64,000 nucleotides of DNA, from positions 1 through 64,000 of the forward strand of contig SVEY01000004.1 of the NCBI GenBank assembly GCA_015057165.1, written 5' to 3'. How positions within the stretch are numbered: the first letter of the stretch is position 1; every line of letters begins with the position of its first letter. This stretch comes from Lachnospiraceae bacterium (GTDB taxonomy: Bacteria; Bacillota; Clostridia; Lachnospirales; Lachnospiraceae). The notes beneath the pieces are model-generated. The model did no database searches. It saw only the letters and a list, made by a program, of their open reading frames with translations, and had not been told where the DNA came from. Below, one piece after another: positions 1 to 7,554 of this stretch. The position numbers and the translations under genes were made by a program.

Positions 1-106
1 AGATATAAATATCTCCATCGCTCTTGTTGATTCTTTGGTTAATCCCTTAATTGGTCAATGTTAACTTAATGACATTGCGCAAATGCGGGGCTTTATTACA
101 TATCAT

Positions 107-1378
107 CTACACCTCATCAAGTGCCTTACCGATATCATGTCTCATATACTTATTGTCAAATTCTACCCAATTGGTAGCGTCATAAGCTTTCTTACAAGCT
201 GTAATTAAATCATCACCCTTAGCAGTAACGCCTAATACTCTACCACCATTAGTAATAAAGTTATTATCCTCGTCAAAGGCGGTTCCTGCATGGAAGCAAT
301 AGTATTCTTCATTATCAAACTTATCAAGTCCAGTTATCTTATATCCTTTCTCATAAGATACTGGATATCCCTTTGATGCAAGAACAACACATACTGCTGC
401 ATTATCCTCGAACTCAAGATCAATTTTATCAAGAGTACCATCAACACAAGCCTCCATAACATCAATAATATCATTCTTCATACGAGGAAGAACTACCTGT
501 GCTTCAGGGTCGCCAAATCTTGCATTATACTCTAGAACCTTAGGACCATCTTCTGTTAGCATAAGACCGAAGAATATAACACCTTTGAATGGTCTGCCTT
601 CTTTTGCCATAGAATCAACTGTTGCCTGGTAAATGTACTTCTTACAGAATTCATCTACTTCATCTGTATAGAATGGTGATGGGCTAAATGTTCCCATTCC
701 ACCAGTATTAAGACCTGTATCTCCATCTCCTGCTCTCTTGTGATCTTGAGAAGAAGACATAATCTTAATTGTCTTACCATCGCAGAAAGAAAGAACTGAC
801 ACCTCACGACCTGTCATAAACTCTTCTACAACCATAGTATTTCCAGCATTACCAAACTTCTTATCTTCCATAATAGTCTTGACACCTTCTAGAGCTTCAT
901 CAAGTGTATTACAGATAAGAACTCCTTTTCCAAGAGCTAGGCCATCCGCCTTAAGTACTATTGGCATCTTAGCTTTCTTAATATATTCTATTGCATCACC
1001 GGCATTATCGAAATTCTCATAAGCTGCTGTAGGAATATTATATTTCTTCATTAAATCCTTAGAGAAGGCCTTACTTCCTTCTAAGATTGCTGCGCTCTTA
1101 TTAGGTCCAAACACCTTAAGGCCACGCTTCTCAAACACATCAACTACACCACCAACAAGTGGATCATCCATTCCAATAATTGTAAAATCAATACTATTCT
1201 CTTCTGCAAAATCAGCTAAGGCATCAAATTCCATTGCCTTAATAGGTACAAGTTCTGCAAGCTGTGATATTCCTGCATTACCAGGTGCGCAATATATCTT
1301 ATCTACTCTCTTTGACTTAGACGCTACCATACATATAGCATGCTCTCTTCCGCCACTTCCTACAACTAATACTTTCAT
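107..1378 (-). CDS. purD: Phosphoribosylamine-glycine ligase PurD
   Basis: Ligates glycine to phosphoribosylamine with ATP, an early cytoplasmic step of purine synthesis. The 423-residue protein has the usual family length. Residues 7-16 hold the N-terminal glycine-rich motif VGSGGREHAI, and the ATP-grasp fold follows with the conserved stretch HKRAGDGDTGLNTGGMG near residue 213 and the metal-binding EYNARFGDPE near 283. It is the last gene of purE-purM-purN-purD. Its ATG shares one base with the purN stop (TAATG), so translation is probably coupled. The 106 bases beyond its stop, to the window edge, contain no hairpin that I would call a terminator. Family assignment is secure. Confidence 0.97.
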   Translation of the reverse strand: MKVLVVGSGGREHAICMVASKSKRVDKIYCAPGNAGISQLAELVPIKAMEFDALADFAEENSIDFTIIGMDDPLVGGVVDVFEKRGLKVFGPNKSAAILEGSKAFSKDLMKKYNIPTAAYENFDNAGDAIEYIKKAKMPIVLKADGLALGKGVLICNTLDEALEGVKTIMEDKKFGNAGNTMVVEEFMTGREVSVLSFCDGKTIKIMSSSQDHKRAGDGDTGLNTGGMGTFSPSPFYTDEVDEFCKKYIYQATVDSMAKEGRPFKGVIFFGLMLTEDGPKVLEYNARFGDPEAQVVLPRMKNDIIDVMEACVDGTLDKIDLEFEDNAAVCVVLASKGYPVSYEKGYKITGLDKFDNEEYYCFHAGTAFDEDNNFITNGGRVLGVTAKGDDLITACKKAYDATNWVEFDNKYMRHDIGKALDEV

Positions 1379-1968
1379 TATATTTCTCCTTTTGCTATCA
1401 TATCTATTGCCTTAGGCAGAATAATCCACTCAGCTTCTTCCATAACACGCTTCTGCAGGATTTCAGGAGTGTCACCCTCCTTCACTTCAACAGCCTTCTG
1501 CAGGATAATAGGACCTGTATCTGTGCCCTCATCAACAAAATGCACTGTTGCACCAGTAATTTTCACTCCGCGCTTCAGAGCGCCTTCGTGGACCTTAAGG
1601 CCATAGTAGCCTTTACCACAGAAAGAAGGAATAAGTGATGGATGAATATTAATAATCTTATTGGTATATTTCTTAACCATTTCCGCTGGAATATTAACAA
1701 GATATCCTGCAAGAACAATAAGATCAGGATTTAAATTATCCATTTCAGCTACAAGTGCTTTGTTAAAGTCGTCCCTGGAAGCAAAGTCCTTAGGGCTAAT
1801 ACATTTTCCATTAATCCCATTCTCCTTAGCTCTTGTGAGAGCATAGGCATTAGCATTGTTACTTACAACTTCAACAATTTCTGTATCTCTTATTGTATTA
1901 TTATTAATTCCATCAATGATAGCTTGAAGATTCGTGCCACCACCTGATACAAGTACAACAATTCTCAT
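1378..1968 (-). CDS. purN: Phosphoribosylglycinamide formyltransferase PurN
   Basis: Transfers a formyl group from 10-formyl-tetrahydrofolate to glycinamide ribonucleotide. The 196-residue protein begins with the phosphate-binding loop VSGGGTNLQAI (residues 7-17) and keeps the catalytic trio of the family: Asn107 and His109 in NIHPSLIP, and Asp150 in DEGTDTGP. The gene overlaps purM upstream and purD downstream by one base each (TAATG), the arrangement expected for a translationally coupled operon. Nothing unusual is visible. Confidence 0.97.
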   Translation of the reverse strand: MRIVVLVSGGGTNLQAIIDGINNNTIRDTEIVEVVSNNANAYALTRAKENGINGKCISPKDFASRDDFNKALVAEMDNLNPDLIVLAGYLVNIPAEMVKKYTNKIINIHPSLIPSFCGKGYYGLKVHEGALKRGVKITGATVHFVDEGTDTGPIILQKAVEVKEGDTPEILQKRVMEEAEWIILPKAIDMIAKGEI

Positions 1969-2993
1969 TATATAAGCTCTACTCCCTTGTCTCCAGACTT
2001 AATATATCCTACTTCGTATGCCTTCTCGCCAGCGCTCTTAATTGCAGACATAACTGTATCAACATCAGACTTATTAACAGCAATCACCATTCCAAGTCCC
2101 ATGTTAAATGTGTTATACATCATTTCTTCTGCAATATTACCTGTCTTCTTAATTAAATTGAAAATAGGTGGAATATCGTAAGAATCCTTCTTAACAACTG
2201 CGCATACATTATCAGGAAGCATACGGGGAATATTCTCGTAGAAACCACCACCTGTAATATGAGAACAGCCATGAATTCTAACACCAGCATCCTTAATTGC
2301 CTTAAGTGCCTTAACATAGATTATTGTTGGACGAATAAGTGCCTCTCCAAGGGTCTCGCCTAATTCATCATAATAAGTGTCTAGGCTTTCTTTGGTCATT
2401 TCGAATACATTTCTAACAAGAGAAAATCCATTAGAATGAACACCAGAAGAAGCAATACCAATTAGAACATCACCATCAGCAATTTCTTCTCCAGTAATAA
2501 TATCTTTCCTGTCACATACACCAACTGAGAATCCTGCCAAGTCATAATCATCCTCTGGCATAAGTCCAGGATGTTCTGCAGTTTCACCACCGATAAGAGC
2601 ACAACCAGACTGCTTACAGCCCTCTGCAACACCACCAACTATTGTAGCTATTTTCTCAGGATAGTTCTTACCGCAGGCAATATAATCTAAGAAAAACAAA
2701 GGCTCACCGCCAGCACATGCAACATCATTAACGCACATTGCAACAGCATCAATTCCTATTGTGTCATGCTTATCCATTAGAAAAGCAAGCTTAACCTTAG
2801 TTCCACAGCCGTCTGTACCTGATAAAAGTACAGGGTCTTCCATGTCCTTAATTCCTGCCATTGAAAATGCTCCAGAAAAGCCACCAAGACCTCCTAAGAC
2901 TTCTGGTCTCATAGTTTCTTTAACACTTTTCTTCATAAGTTCTACAGATTTATAACCTGCTTCGATATCTACACCTGATGATTTATAATCCAT
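1968..2993 (-). CDS. purM: Phosphoribosylformylglycinamidine cyclo-ligase PurM
   Basis: Closes the imidazole ring to make aminoimidazole ribonucleotide, using ATP. The 341-residue length and the order of motifs match PurM: the N-terminal segment YKSSGVDIEAG, the GTDGCGTKVKLA nucleotide-site region near residues 59-70, and the glycine-rich GGGFYENIPRMLP near 248. The gene starts 33 bases after purE with its own ribosome binding site and ends in a one-base overlap with purN. Confidence 0.97.
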   Translation of the reverse strand: MDYKSSGVDIEAGYKSVELMKKSVKETMRPEVLGGLGGFSGAFSMAGIKDMEDPVLLSGTDGCGTKVKLAFLMDKHDTIGIDAVAMCVNDVACAGGEPLFFLDYIACGKNYPEKIATIVGGVAEGCKQSGCALIGGETAEHPGLMPEDDYDLAGFSVGVCDRKDIITGEEIADGDVLIGIASSGVHSNGFSLVRNVFEMTKESLDTYYDELGETLGEALIRPTIIYVKALKAIKDAGVRIHGCSHITGGGFYENIPRMLPDNVCAVVKKDSYDIPPIFNLIKKTGNIAEEMMYNTFNMGLGMVIAVNKSDVDTVMSAIKSAGEKAYEVGYIKSGDKGVELI

Positions 2994-3026
2994 GCTTTAC
3001 TCCTGTTCCGGCTCACTTGCCTAATT

Positions 3027-3530
3027 CTATAAAAACGCCTCATATCCATTAGCTTGTAGCTTTGCGTCCTTAGCTTCAACACCATTTTTCATTTCTTCTG
3101 AATAAGCTTCTAATTTCTTACTAAGTTCTTCATCAGAAGTTGCAAGAATCTTAGTTGCAAGGATTCCAGCATTCATTCCACCGTTGATTGCTACTGTTGC
3201 TACTGGAATGCCACTTGGCATCTGTACAATAGAATATAGAGAATCAACACCACCAAGGTCTGATGTCTTCATTGGAATTCCAATAACTGGTCCATTAAAT
3301 AAAGCTGCACACATTCCCGGAAGATGTGCTGCCTTACCAGCACCTGCAATTATGACCTTAACGCCTCTATCCTTTGCGCCCTTAGCATATTCAAAGAATA
3401 TGTCTGGCTCTCTGTGAGCAGATATAATTCTCATTTCATAATCAATATTAAACTTATCTAGAATCTCAGCAGCTTTACTCATGACAGGCATGTCAGAGTC
3501 GCTACCCATAACAATACTAACTTTTGACAT
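3027..3530 (-). CDS. purE: N5-carboxyaminoimidazole ribonucleotide mutase PurE
   Basis: Class I PurE, which moves the carboxyl group of N5-CAIR to give CAIR. The 167-residue protein shows the active-site motifs MGSDSDMP (residues 8-15) and SAHREPD (near 38-44) and the glycine-rich GAGKAAHLPGM region. It is the first gene of the purine operon. GGAG lies about 8 bases before the ATG, and a strong sigma-A promoter sits just upstream. No purK partner is present in the window. purC, purF, purH and purL are also absent and must be elsewhere. Confidence 0.97.
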   Translation of the reverse strand: MSKVSIVMGSDSDMPVMSKAAEILDKFNIDYEMRIISAHREPDIFFEYAKGAKDRGVKVIIAGAGKAAHLPGMCAALFNGPVIGIPMKTSDLGGVDSLYSIVQMPSGIPVATVAINGGMNAGILATKILATSDEELSKKLEAYSEEMKNGVEAKDAKLQANGYEAFL

Positions 3531-3558
3531 GATTTATCTCCTTTATAAAATATAGGTT

Positions 3559-3587
3559 ATTTTAACATAAGTGCTATGTTGTATCAA
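3559..3587 (-). promoter_or_regulatory. Sigma-A promoter of the purine operon
   Basis: On the minus strand TTGATA (3582-3587) is followed after exactly 17 bases by TAAAAT (3559-3564), about 29 bases before the purE ATG. The leader is therefore only about 20-25 nt, too short for a purine riboswitch. Any purine control would have to act on the promoter. Confidence 0.8.
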
Positions 3588-3594
3588 ATTACGT

Positions 3595-3822
3595 TCACCT
3601 CACAAAAAGCTCGGGTTCATTCTCAATCAAATCTCTGGCCAAATACCTGTAATCCATATTCTCAATACCATAGCTCCCATCATTTATTTGTTGAGACAAT
3701 TTGCTTTTATAATAAATATCCATGGCATCCCTTATAGATAGTTCTTGTTGTGTTGCTAACTGTTTTATTATTTTTTCCTCTAATAATTCCTTATATATTC
3801 TATCAAGCTTATTCTTTTCCAT
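3595..3822 (-). CDS. Small protein of the DUF3791/DUF3990 cassette
   Basis: A 75-residue, mostly helical, charged protein with no signal peptide or membrane segment. I do not recognise a named domain. Its start shares one base with the stop of the broken DUF3990 gene (TAATG), so it belongs to the same transcript. Small proteins of this kind are, from memory, frequent third members of DUF3791-DUF3990 cassettes. If the cassette is a toxin-antitoxin-like module, this could be an accessory or antitoxin protein, but that is only inference from position. Confidence 0.6.
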   Translation of the reverse strand: MEKNKLDRIYKELLEEKIIKQLATQQELSIRDAMDIYYKSKLSQQINDGSYGIENMDYRYLARDLIENEPELFVR

Positions 3823-4180
3823 TATGGCATTACCTCATAGGACTTTTTAAACTTTACAACTTCATCAATCATAGCCTGCGACAAAAAGGCCATTTGATTG
3901 TTCTTCTTATAGTAGCGAATTTCAGATAACGTACGCTCTTCGTCCCAAAGACCATCCATATACATACTTACACATTTAAACACATCATCATTAGCTACAT
4001 TTCCAATCACAGCATCAAAATCTTTATATACATCTTTTCCATTACGACAATCCACTACAAATTGCAGCCATTCACTATCAGCGAATTCAAACATCTTAAC
4101 ATTATATTGGGAATAATCTATAAGTTCATATACATTCACAATTTTTTAATTTCCAATGTTGTCCCATGATAAACAATCAT
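3822..4180 (-). pseudogene. DUF3990 gene with internal deletion
   Basis: The 3' part (3822-4139, GTG start) encodes 105 residues matching the C-terminal half of DUF3990 proteins (WLQFVVDCRNGK, DAVIGNVANDDVF, YMDGLWDEERTLSEIRYYK). Directly upstream, an ATG at 4180 that overlaps the DUF3791 stop encodes MIVYHGTTLEIKKL and then a stop at 4136. That is the typical N-terminus of the family (YHGT or YHGS near residue 4). The middle, probably 50-60 codons including the usual FGKGFY-type region, is missing, and the two halves are out of frame. Intact relatives are, from memory, about 150-170 residues with an ADP-ribosyltransferase-like fold. The gene therefore looks inactivated by deletion. A start of the shorter reading frame at the GTG near 4139 cannot be excluded. 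Confidence 0.75.
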
Positions 4181-4392
4181 ATGCTAACCCCTTTTTCCTT
4201 AACAAAATCTGTTATGTCCTCTACAAGGTACTGTTTCCCTTGAGTATGTAACACGTCATAATGTGGAATAATATAATTGTCCAATATACCTGAATCATTC
4301 AGAATCTCATATACTTTTTTATATGGTTTTTTCCATTCGTAAGCCAGAGCATGAATTAAAAAAACCGCGAAACCCAATACTTTTGTATCCAT
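4177..4392 (-). CDS. DUF3791 family protein
   Basis: A 71-residue protein of the DUF3791 type: a hydrophobic N-terminal helix (VLGFAVFLIHALA), then KKVYEILNDSGILDNYI and the hallmark end HYDVLHTQGKQYLVEDI. Proteins of this family commonly precede a DUF3990 gene, as here, in what looks like a two-part toxin-antitoxin-type cassette; the role is unproven. A sigma-A promoter lies upstream at 4423-4450. Since the following DUF3990 gene is broken, this protein may now lack its partner. Confidence 0.8.
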   Translation of the reverse strand: MDTKVLGFAVFLIHALAYEWKKPYKKVYEILNDSGILDNYIIPHYDVLHTQGKQYLVEDITDFVKEKGVSI

Positions 4393-4422
4393 ATAACATC
4401 TCCATCCACAACTTTTTTATTA

Positions 4423-4450
4423 ATTATATCACACCATATATCAATTACAA
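4423..4450 (-). promoter_or_regulatory. Promoter of the DUF3791 cassette
   Basis: On the minus strand TTGTAA (4445-4450) and TATAAT (4423-4428) are separated by 16 bases and lie about 30 bases upstream of the DUF3791 start. It is a reasonable sigma-A promoter judged on sequence alone. Confidence 0.6.
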
Positions 4451-4522
4451 AAAGCTCCTTTGAAAATCCTACATCAGTCTAATTTTTTTCAAATTGTACT
4501 AAACGTATAAATATTCCTTAGA

Positions 4523-7306
4523 TTAGTCTTTGGTCAATTCTTGATACATCTTCATAAGTTCCGCTACGCAATCTGATTCAGACATGTTCTTAATATCAAA
4601 TCCATACGCTTTCATTACTGCAATATCATTATTTCTATGCGCCTTCTGTAATTCAGAAGGCATTGTTAATGGATCATATAAATCTGCAAGAGAGCTGTCA
4701 GGATATAATGCTCTTGCATCAAGTATTCCTTGGGCGGTTTCTTTTATTTTTTCTTTTTGTTCAGTTGTAGGTGCAGGCCAAGGAAAAGTATTATATACGA
4801 TGGTATTAGAATATCTATAATCACTTTTCATACGTCCACAAAGTTTCCTTGCCCATGACATATGAACATTAGATTCTAATATTCCAAATTCATATATGGT
4901 TGCCTTATCAATATAAAACACCGCATTCGTATATACCATACCTTCAGGCATAAAACAAATAGGTATATATCTTCTTTTTTGTGAAGACACTACAGGAATC
5001 ACCAAACTTTTCCCTATTGGTGCTTGTGATTGAAAATACTTAGATGGTTTATCTGCAAGCACTTTTGTAGAAGGTTTATTGTTATTTATCCTAAAATTAT
5101 AAACCGCCTCTACACGTTCACTTATAAATTTGCTTGACTTAATAACATTGGGTGGACAGTTTTCAAGATATAATGCATACTTAGTTTCGCCATTATTTAG
5201 AAGATCTCGTGCATTCCAATATTGTTTAATATAAGGCTTAATCTCAGGTTCTTTTTTTATTGCTTCATCATATTCTTTTTGCGACAAAACAAAATTCCCA
5301 TCATCTATAAGCTGTGCACCTTTGGTCATTTCCAACTTCGCAGAAATAGGTTTTCCACTCTTTGAAACAAAATTAAATTCAGCATCTTGTAAATATTGAT
5401 CTATATGAGTACATTTTTTTACATCATTTCCTTCAAATATCTTCTTTTCTGATATGTTATTAATAGAAAATCCTATAATTACACAATGTACGTTTGCTTT
5501 ATCATTAGCTTCACTATTCCACACAAATGTCCTATATGCAAAATTAATATATATTCCCTTCATTACAAGAGGCTTCCAAATAGTTAATGCTTGTTCTCCT
5601 TGTGAAATAGAATTACTTGATACAAACGCACATTCAATTCTTGTGTTTTCTATAAATGTACCAGCCTTAAAATACCAACCTGCAACATAATCCATTTGTT
5701 TAAGAGTCTTTATATTTGATACCTTTTTAAGCTCTTCTTTTTGTGCATTTGATTGCTCTTTCATACCTACAAACGGCGGATTACCCATTATATAATTGAG
5801 CTCACTCTTTGGTACAACCTCTTCCCAATCAATTCTTAAAGCATTTCCTTCAACTATATTTGCCTGTGTAGTAAGTGGAAGAAATTCTAATTGCATATAT
5901 ATAATATCTTCTGTCTCTTTCATCATTTGGGATTCAGCAATCCAAAGTGCTGTTCTAGCGACGGTAACAGCAAAGTCATTTATCTCTATTCCATAAAACT
6001 GATTAATGCTTACCTTTATCGGGTTAATAGCATTTCCCATTACAAGCTGTCCATCTACTTGCTTCTTATCGGAATCAAATAGAAGTCTTATGACTTCATT
6101 TTCTATTCTTCTAATAGATATATATGTCTCCGTTAGAAAGTTTCCGGAGCCACATGCCGGATCTAACCATTTAAGATTTGCTAATTTTTCCTGAAAGGCT
6201 CTTAGCTTAGCATTTCTTGATTTTACAACTTGAATCACTTTTATCTTCTCTAGTTCCTCTTTTAATTCATCGAGGAATAAAGGGTCTATGACCTTGTGAA
6301 TGTTTTCTATAGAAGTATAGTGCATTCCCCCAGAGCGTCTCGTCTCGGGATTAAGTGTTGATTCGAATACAGCTCCAAAAATGGTTGGACTTATATCAGA
6401 CCAATCAAAACCCTCACTTGCTTTTGAAAGTAGGATGTCCTTGATTTCATCTGTAAATTGAGGAATCTCAATGTTCTCATCTGCAAATAGTCCGCCATTA
6501 ACACAGGGAAATTCATTAATGCCACTATTGTCATACTTGTCTCTTTTGTCTTCAGGAGTATCTAGTATTTTGAACAAATCAATAATTGCTCTTCTAATAT
6601 CTTTGGCTTCATATTGTTCAAGATAGTCATGGAACATGCTTCCACTCTCTCCAAAGATATGAGCATCTTCTGCATAAAGGCAGAATACAAGCCTAACGCA
6701 CAGCATGTTAAGGCTCTTAAGGCTTTCTTCATTCGTTGGGTCTATATACTGTTTAATCAACGCATCATAAATAAGCCCAACAAATTCTCCGGCTTTTACT
6801 GATATTTGAGTTTCTTCTGTAATCGTCTTCTTATTTTGATTTATCAGAAAATCAAAATAACTATACTTTGTAGGAATATCAGCGAGTGTAAACTTAACAG
6901 GTTCAGGATATGCAGAGTCCATATCATAGACCCATATTTCCGCAAAATTAGATACTACTATCCATTTTGCCTTTTGGCTCTGTGGCAAACAATTATCGTA
7001 CATCTTTGCTTGTTCGTAAGGTGTCATACCATCATGGCCTTGTTGTGGTTCATCAAGTTTTATTCCTAAGCTCTTTTGTTCAATAATGGTTTTTGTCTCC
7101 GGAATATAGGCATCAATCCATCCTTTGTGCTTATTAGGTTGAATTATTTCTTTTTGCCACTCTATTCTATCAGTGACATTTTCAACCCCCATGATGTTTT
7201 GAAGAAAGTCCACCCAATATGACTGGTCATCTTGTTTCTCTTTTCCTCTGTTATTCCATTTATTATGAAACTGCCTTGCAGCTTCTCTCTTCTCCTGATC
7301 TGTCAT
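4523..7306 (-). CDS. MmeI-like single-chain restriction-methylase
   Basis: A 927-residue enzyme that appears to combine cleavage, adenine methylation and target recognition (type IIL/IIG, MmeI family). The N-terminal domain has a PD-(D/E)xK-like nuclease signature, Asp65 in KGWIDAYI and Glu76-Gln77-Lys78 in IIEQKS. The methyltransferase has the SAM-binding motif LDPACGSGNF (381-390) and the N6-adenine motif NPPF (509-512). A target-recognition region follows, with an MmeI-type C-terminal segment (LYDPLTMPSELQKAHRNND). The ribosome binding site AAGGAGAAGG precedes the ATG. No separate restriction or specificity gene is adjacent, which fits a self-contained enzyme. Because cleavage and modification share one specificity domain, the family can diversify without separate methylase changes. 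Confidence 0.9.
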   Translation of the reverse strand: MTDQEKREAARQFHNKWNNRGKEKQDDQSYWVDFLQNIMGVENVTDRIEWQKEIIQPNKHKGWIDAYIPETKTIIEQKSLGIKLDEPQQGHDGMTPYEQAKMYDNCLPQSQKAKWIVVSNFAEIWVYDMDSAYPEPVKFTLADIPTKYSYFDFLINQNKKTITEETQISVKAGEFVGLIYDALIKQYIDPTNEESLKSLNMLCVRLVFCLYAEDAHIFGESGSMFHDYLEQYEAKDIRRAIIDLFKILDTPEDKRDKYDNSGINEFPCVNGGLFADENIEIPQFTDEIKDILLSKASEGFDWSDISPTIFGAVFESTLNPETRRSGGMHYTSIENIHKVIDPLFLDELKEELEKIKVIQVVKSRNAKLRAFQEKLANLKWLDPACGSGNFLTETYISIRRIENEVIRLLFDSDKKQVDGQLVMGNAINPIKVSINQFYGIEINDFAVTVARTALWIAESQMMKETEDIIYMQLEFLPLTTQANIVEGNALRIDWEEVVPKSELNYIMGNPPFVGMKEQSNAQKEELKKVSNIKTLKQMDYVAGWYFKAGTFIENTRIECAFVSSNSISQGEQALTIWKPLVMKGIYINFAYRTFVWNSEANDKANVHCVIIGFSINNISEKKIFEGNDVKKCTHIDQYLQDAEFNFVSKSGKPISAKLEMTKGAQLIDDGNFVLSQKEYDEAIKKEPEIKPYIKQYWNARDLLNNGETKYALYLENCPPNVIKSSKFISERVEAVYNFRINNNKPSTKVLADKPSKYFQSQAPIGKSLVIPVVSSQKRRYIPICFMPEGMVYTNAVFYIDKATIYEFGILESNVHMSWARKLCGRMKSDYRYSNTIVYNTFPWPAPTTEQKEKIKETAQGILDARALYPDSSLADLYDPLTMPSELQKAHRNNDIAVMKAYGFDIKNMSESDCVAELMKMYQELTKD

Positions 7307-7401
7307 AAACTTCCTTCTCCTTATGCTTCCTTTTTTAGTTTACATCAAAGAATATTTTTAAGATAGAATTCATAATTTGACACAAAAATATATTTGATAT
7401 A

Positions 7402-7459
7402 TGTCATCCTAGGGGCGGGGCATACATTTATAAATGTATACCCTGCCCCTAGGATGACA
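7402..7459. repeat. 58-nt near-perfect palindrome
   Basis: A continuous 58-base inverted repeat with no loop spacer. Each 29-base arm starts TGTCATCCTAGGGGC and runs to ATACATTTA at the centre. Only two positions per arm differ, and these can form G-U pairs in RNA. No T-run follows on either strand, so it is not a standard terminator. It lies between the 3' end of the aminopeptidase gene and the 5' end of the restriction-methylase gene. Confidence 0.85.
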
Positions 7460-7462
7460 CCT

Positions 7463-7554
7463 AATCGGTAAATTTGTAGATTATCAATCGGTAAATTTGT
7501 AAGTTTCCAATCGGTAAATTTGTAAGTTTTCAATCGGTAAATTTGTAAATTTCT
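7463..7554. repeat. Four tandem 23-bp repeats
   Basis: Four copies of a unit beginning AATCGGTAAATTTGTA start at 7463, 7486, 7509 and 7532, exactly 23 bp apart, with the last four to seven bases of each unit varying. There are no spacers, so this is a tandem repeat and not a CRISPR array. It sits directly beyond the aminopeptidase stop and next to the 58-nt palindrome, upstream of the restriction-methylase gene. Confidence 0.9.

Noticed and set aside
3531-3594. Purine riboswitch or PurR box before purE
   Set aside because: The leader between the -10 box and the ATG is only about 28 bases, too short for a riboswitch aptamer, and I see no PurBox-like inverted motif.
7345-7533. Minus-strand frame of 62 residues between the restriction-methylase and aminopeptidase genes
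   Set aside because: It is created by the 23-bp tandem repeats and the 58-nt palindrome. There is no ribosome binding site or protein-like composition.
7463-7554. Possible CRISPR array
   Set aside because: The repeat units are contiguous with a 23-bp period and no spacers, and no cas genes are nearby.
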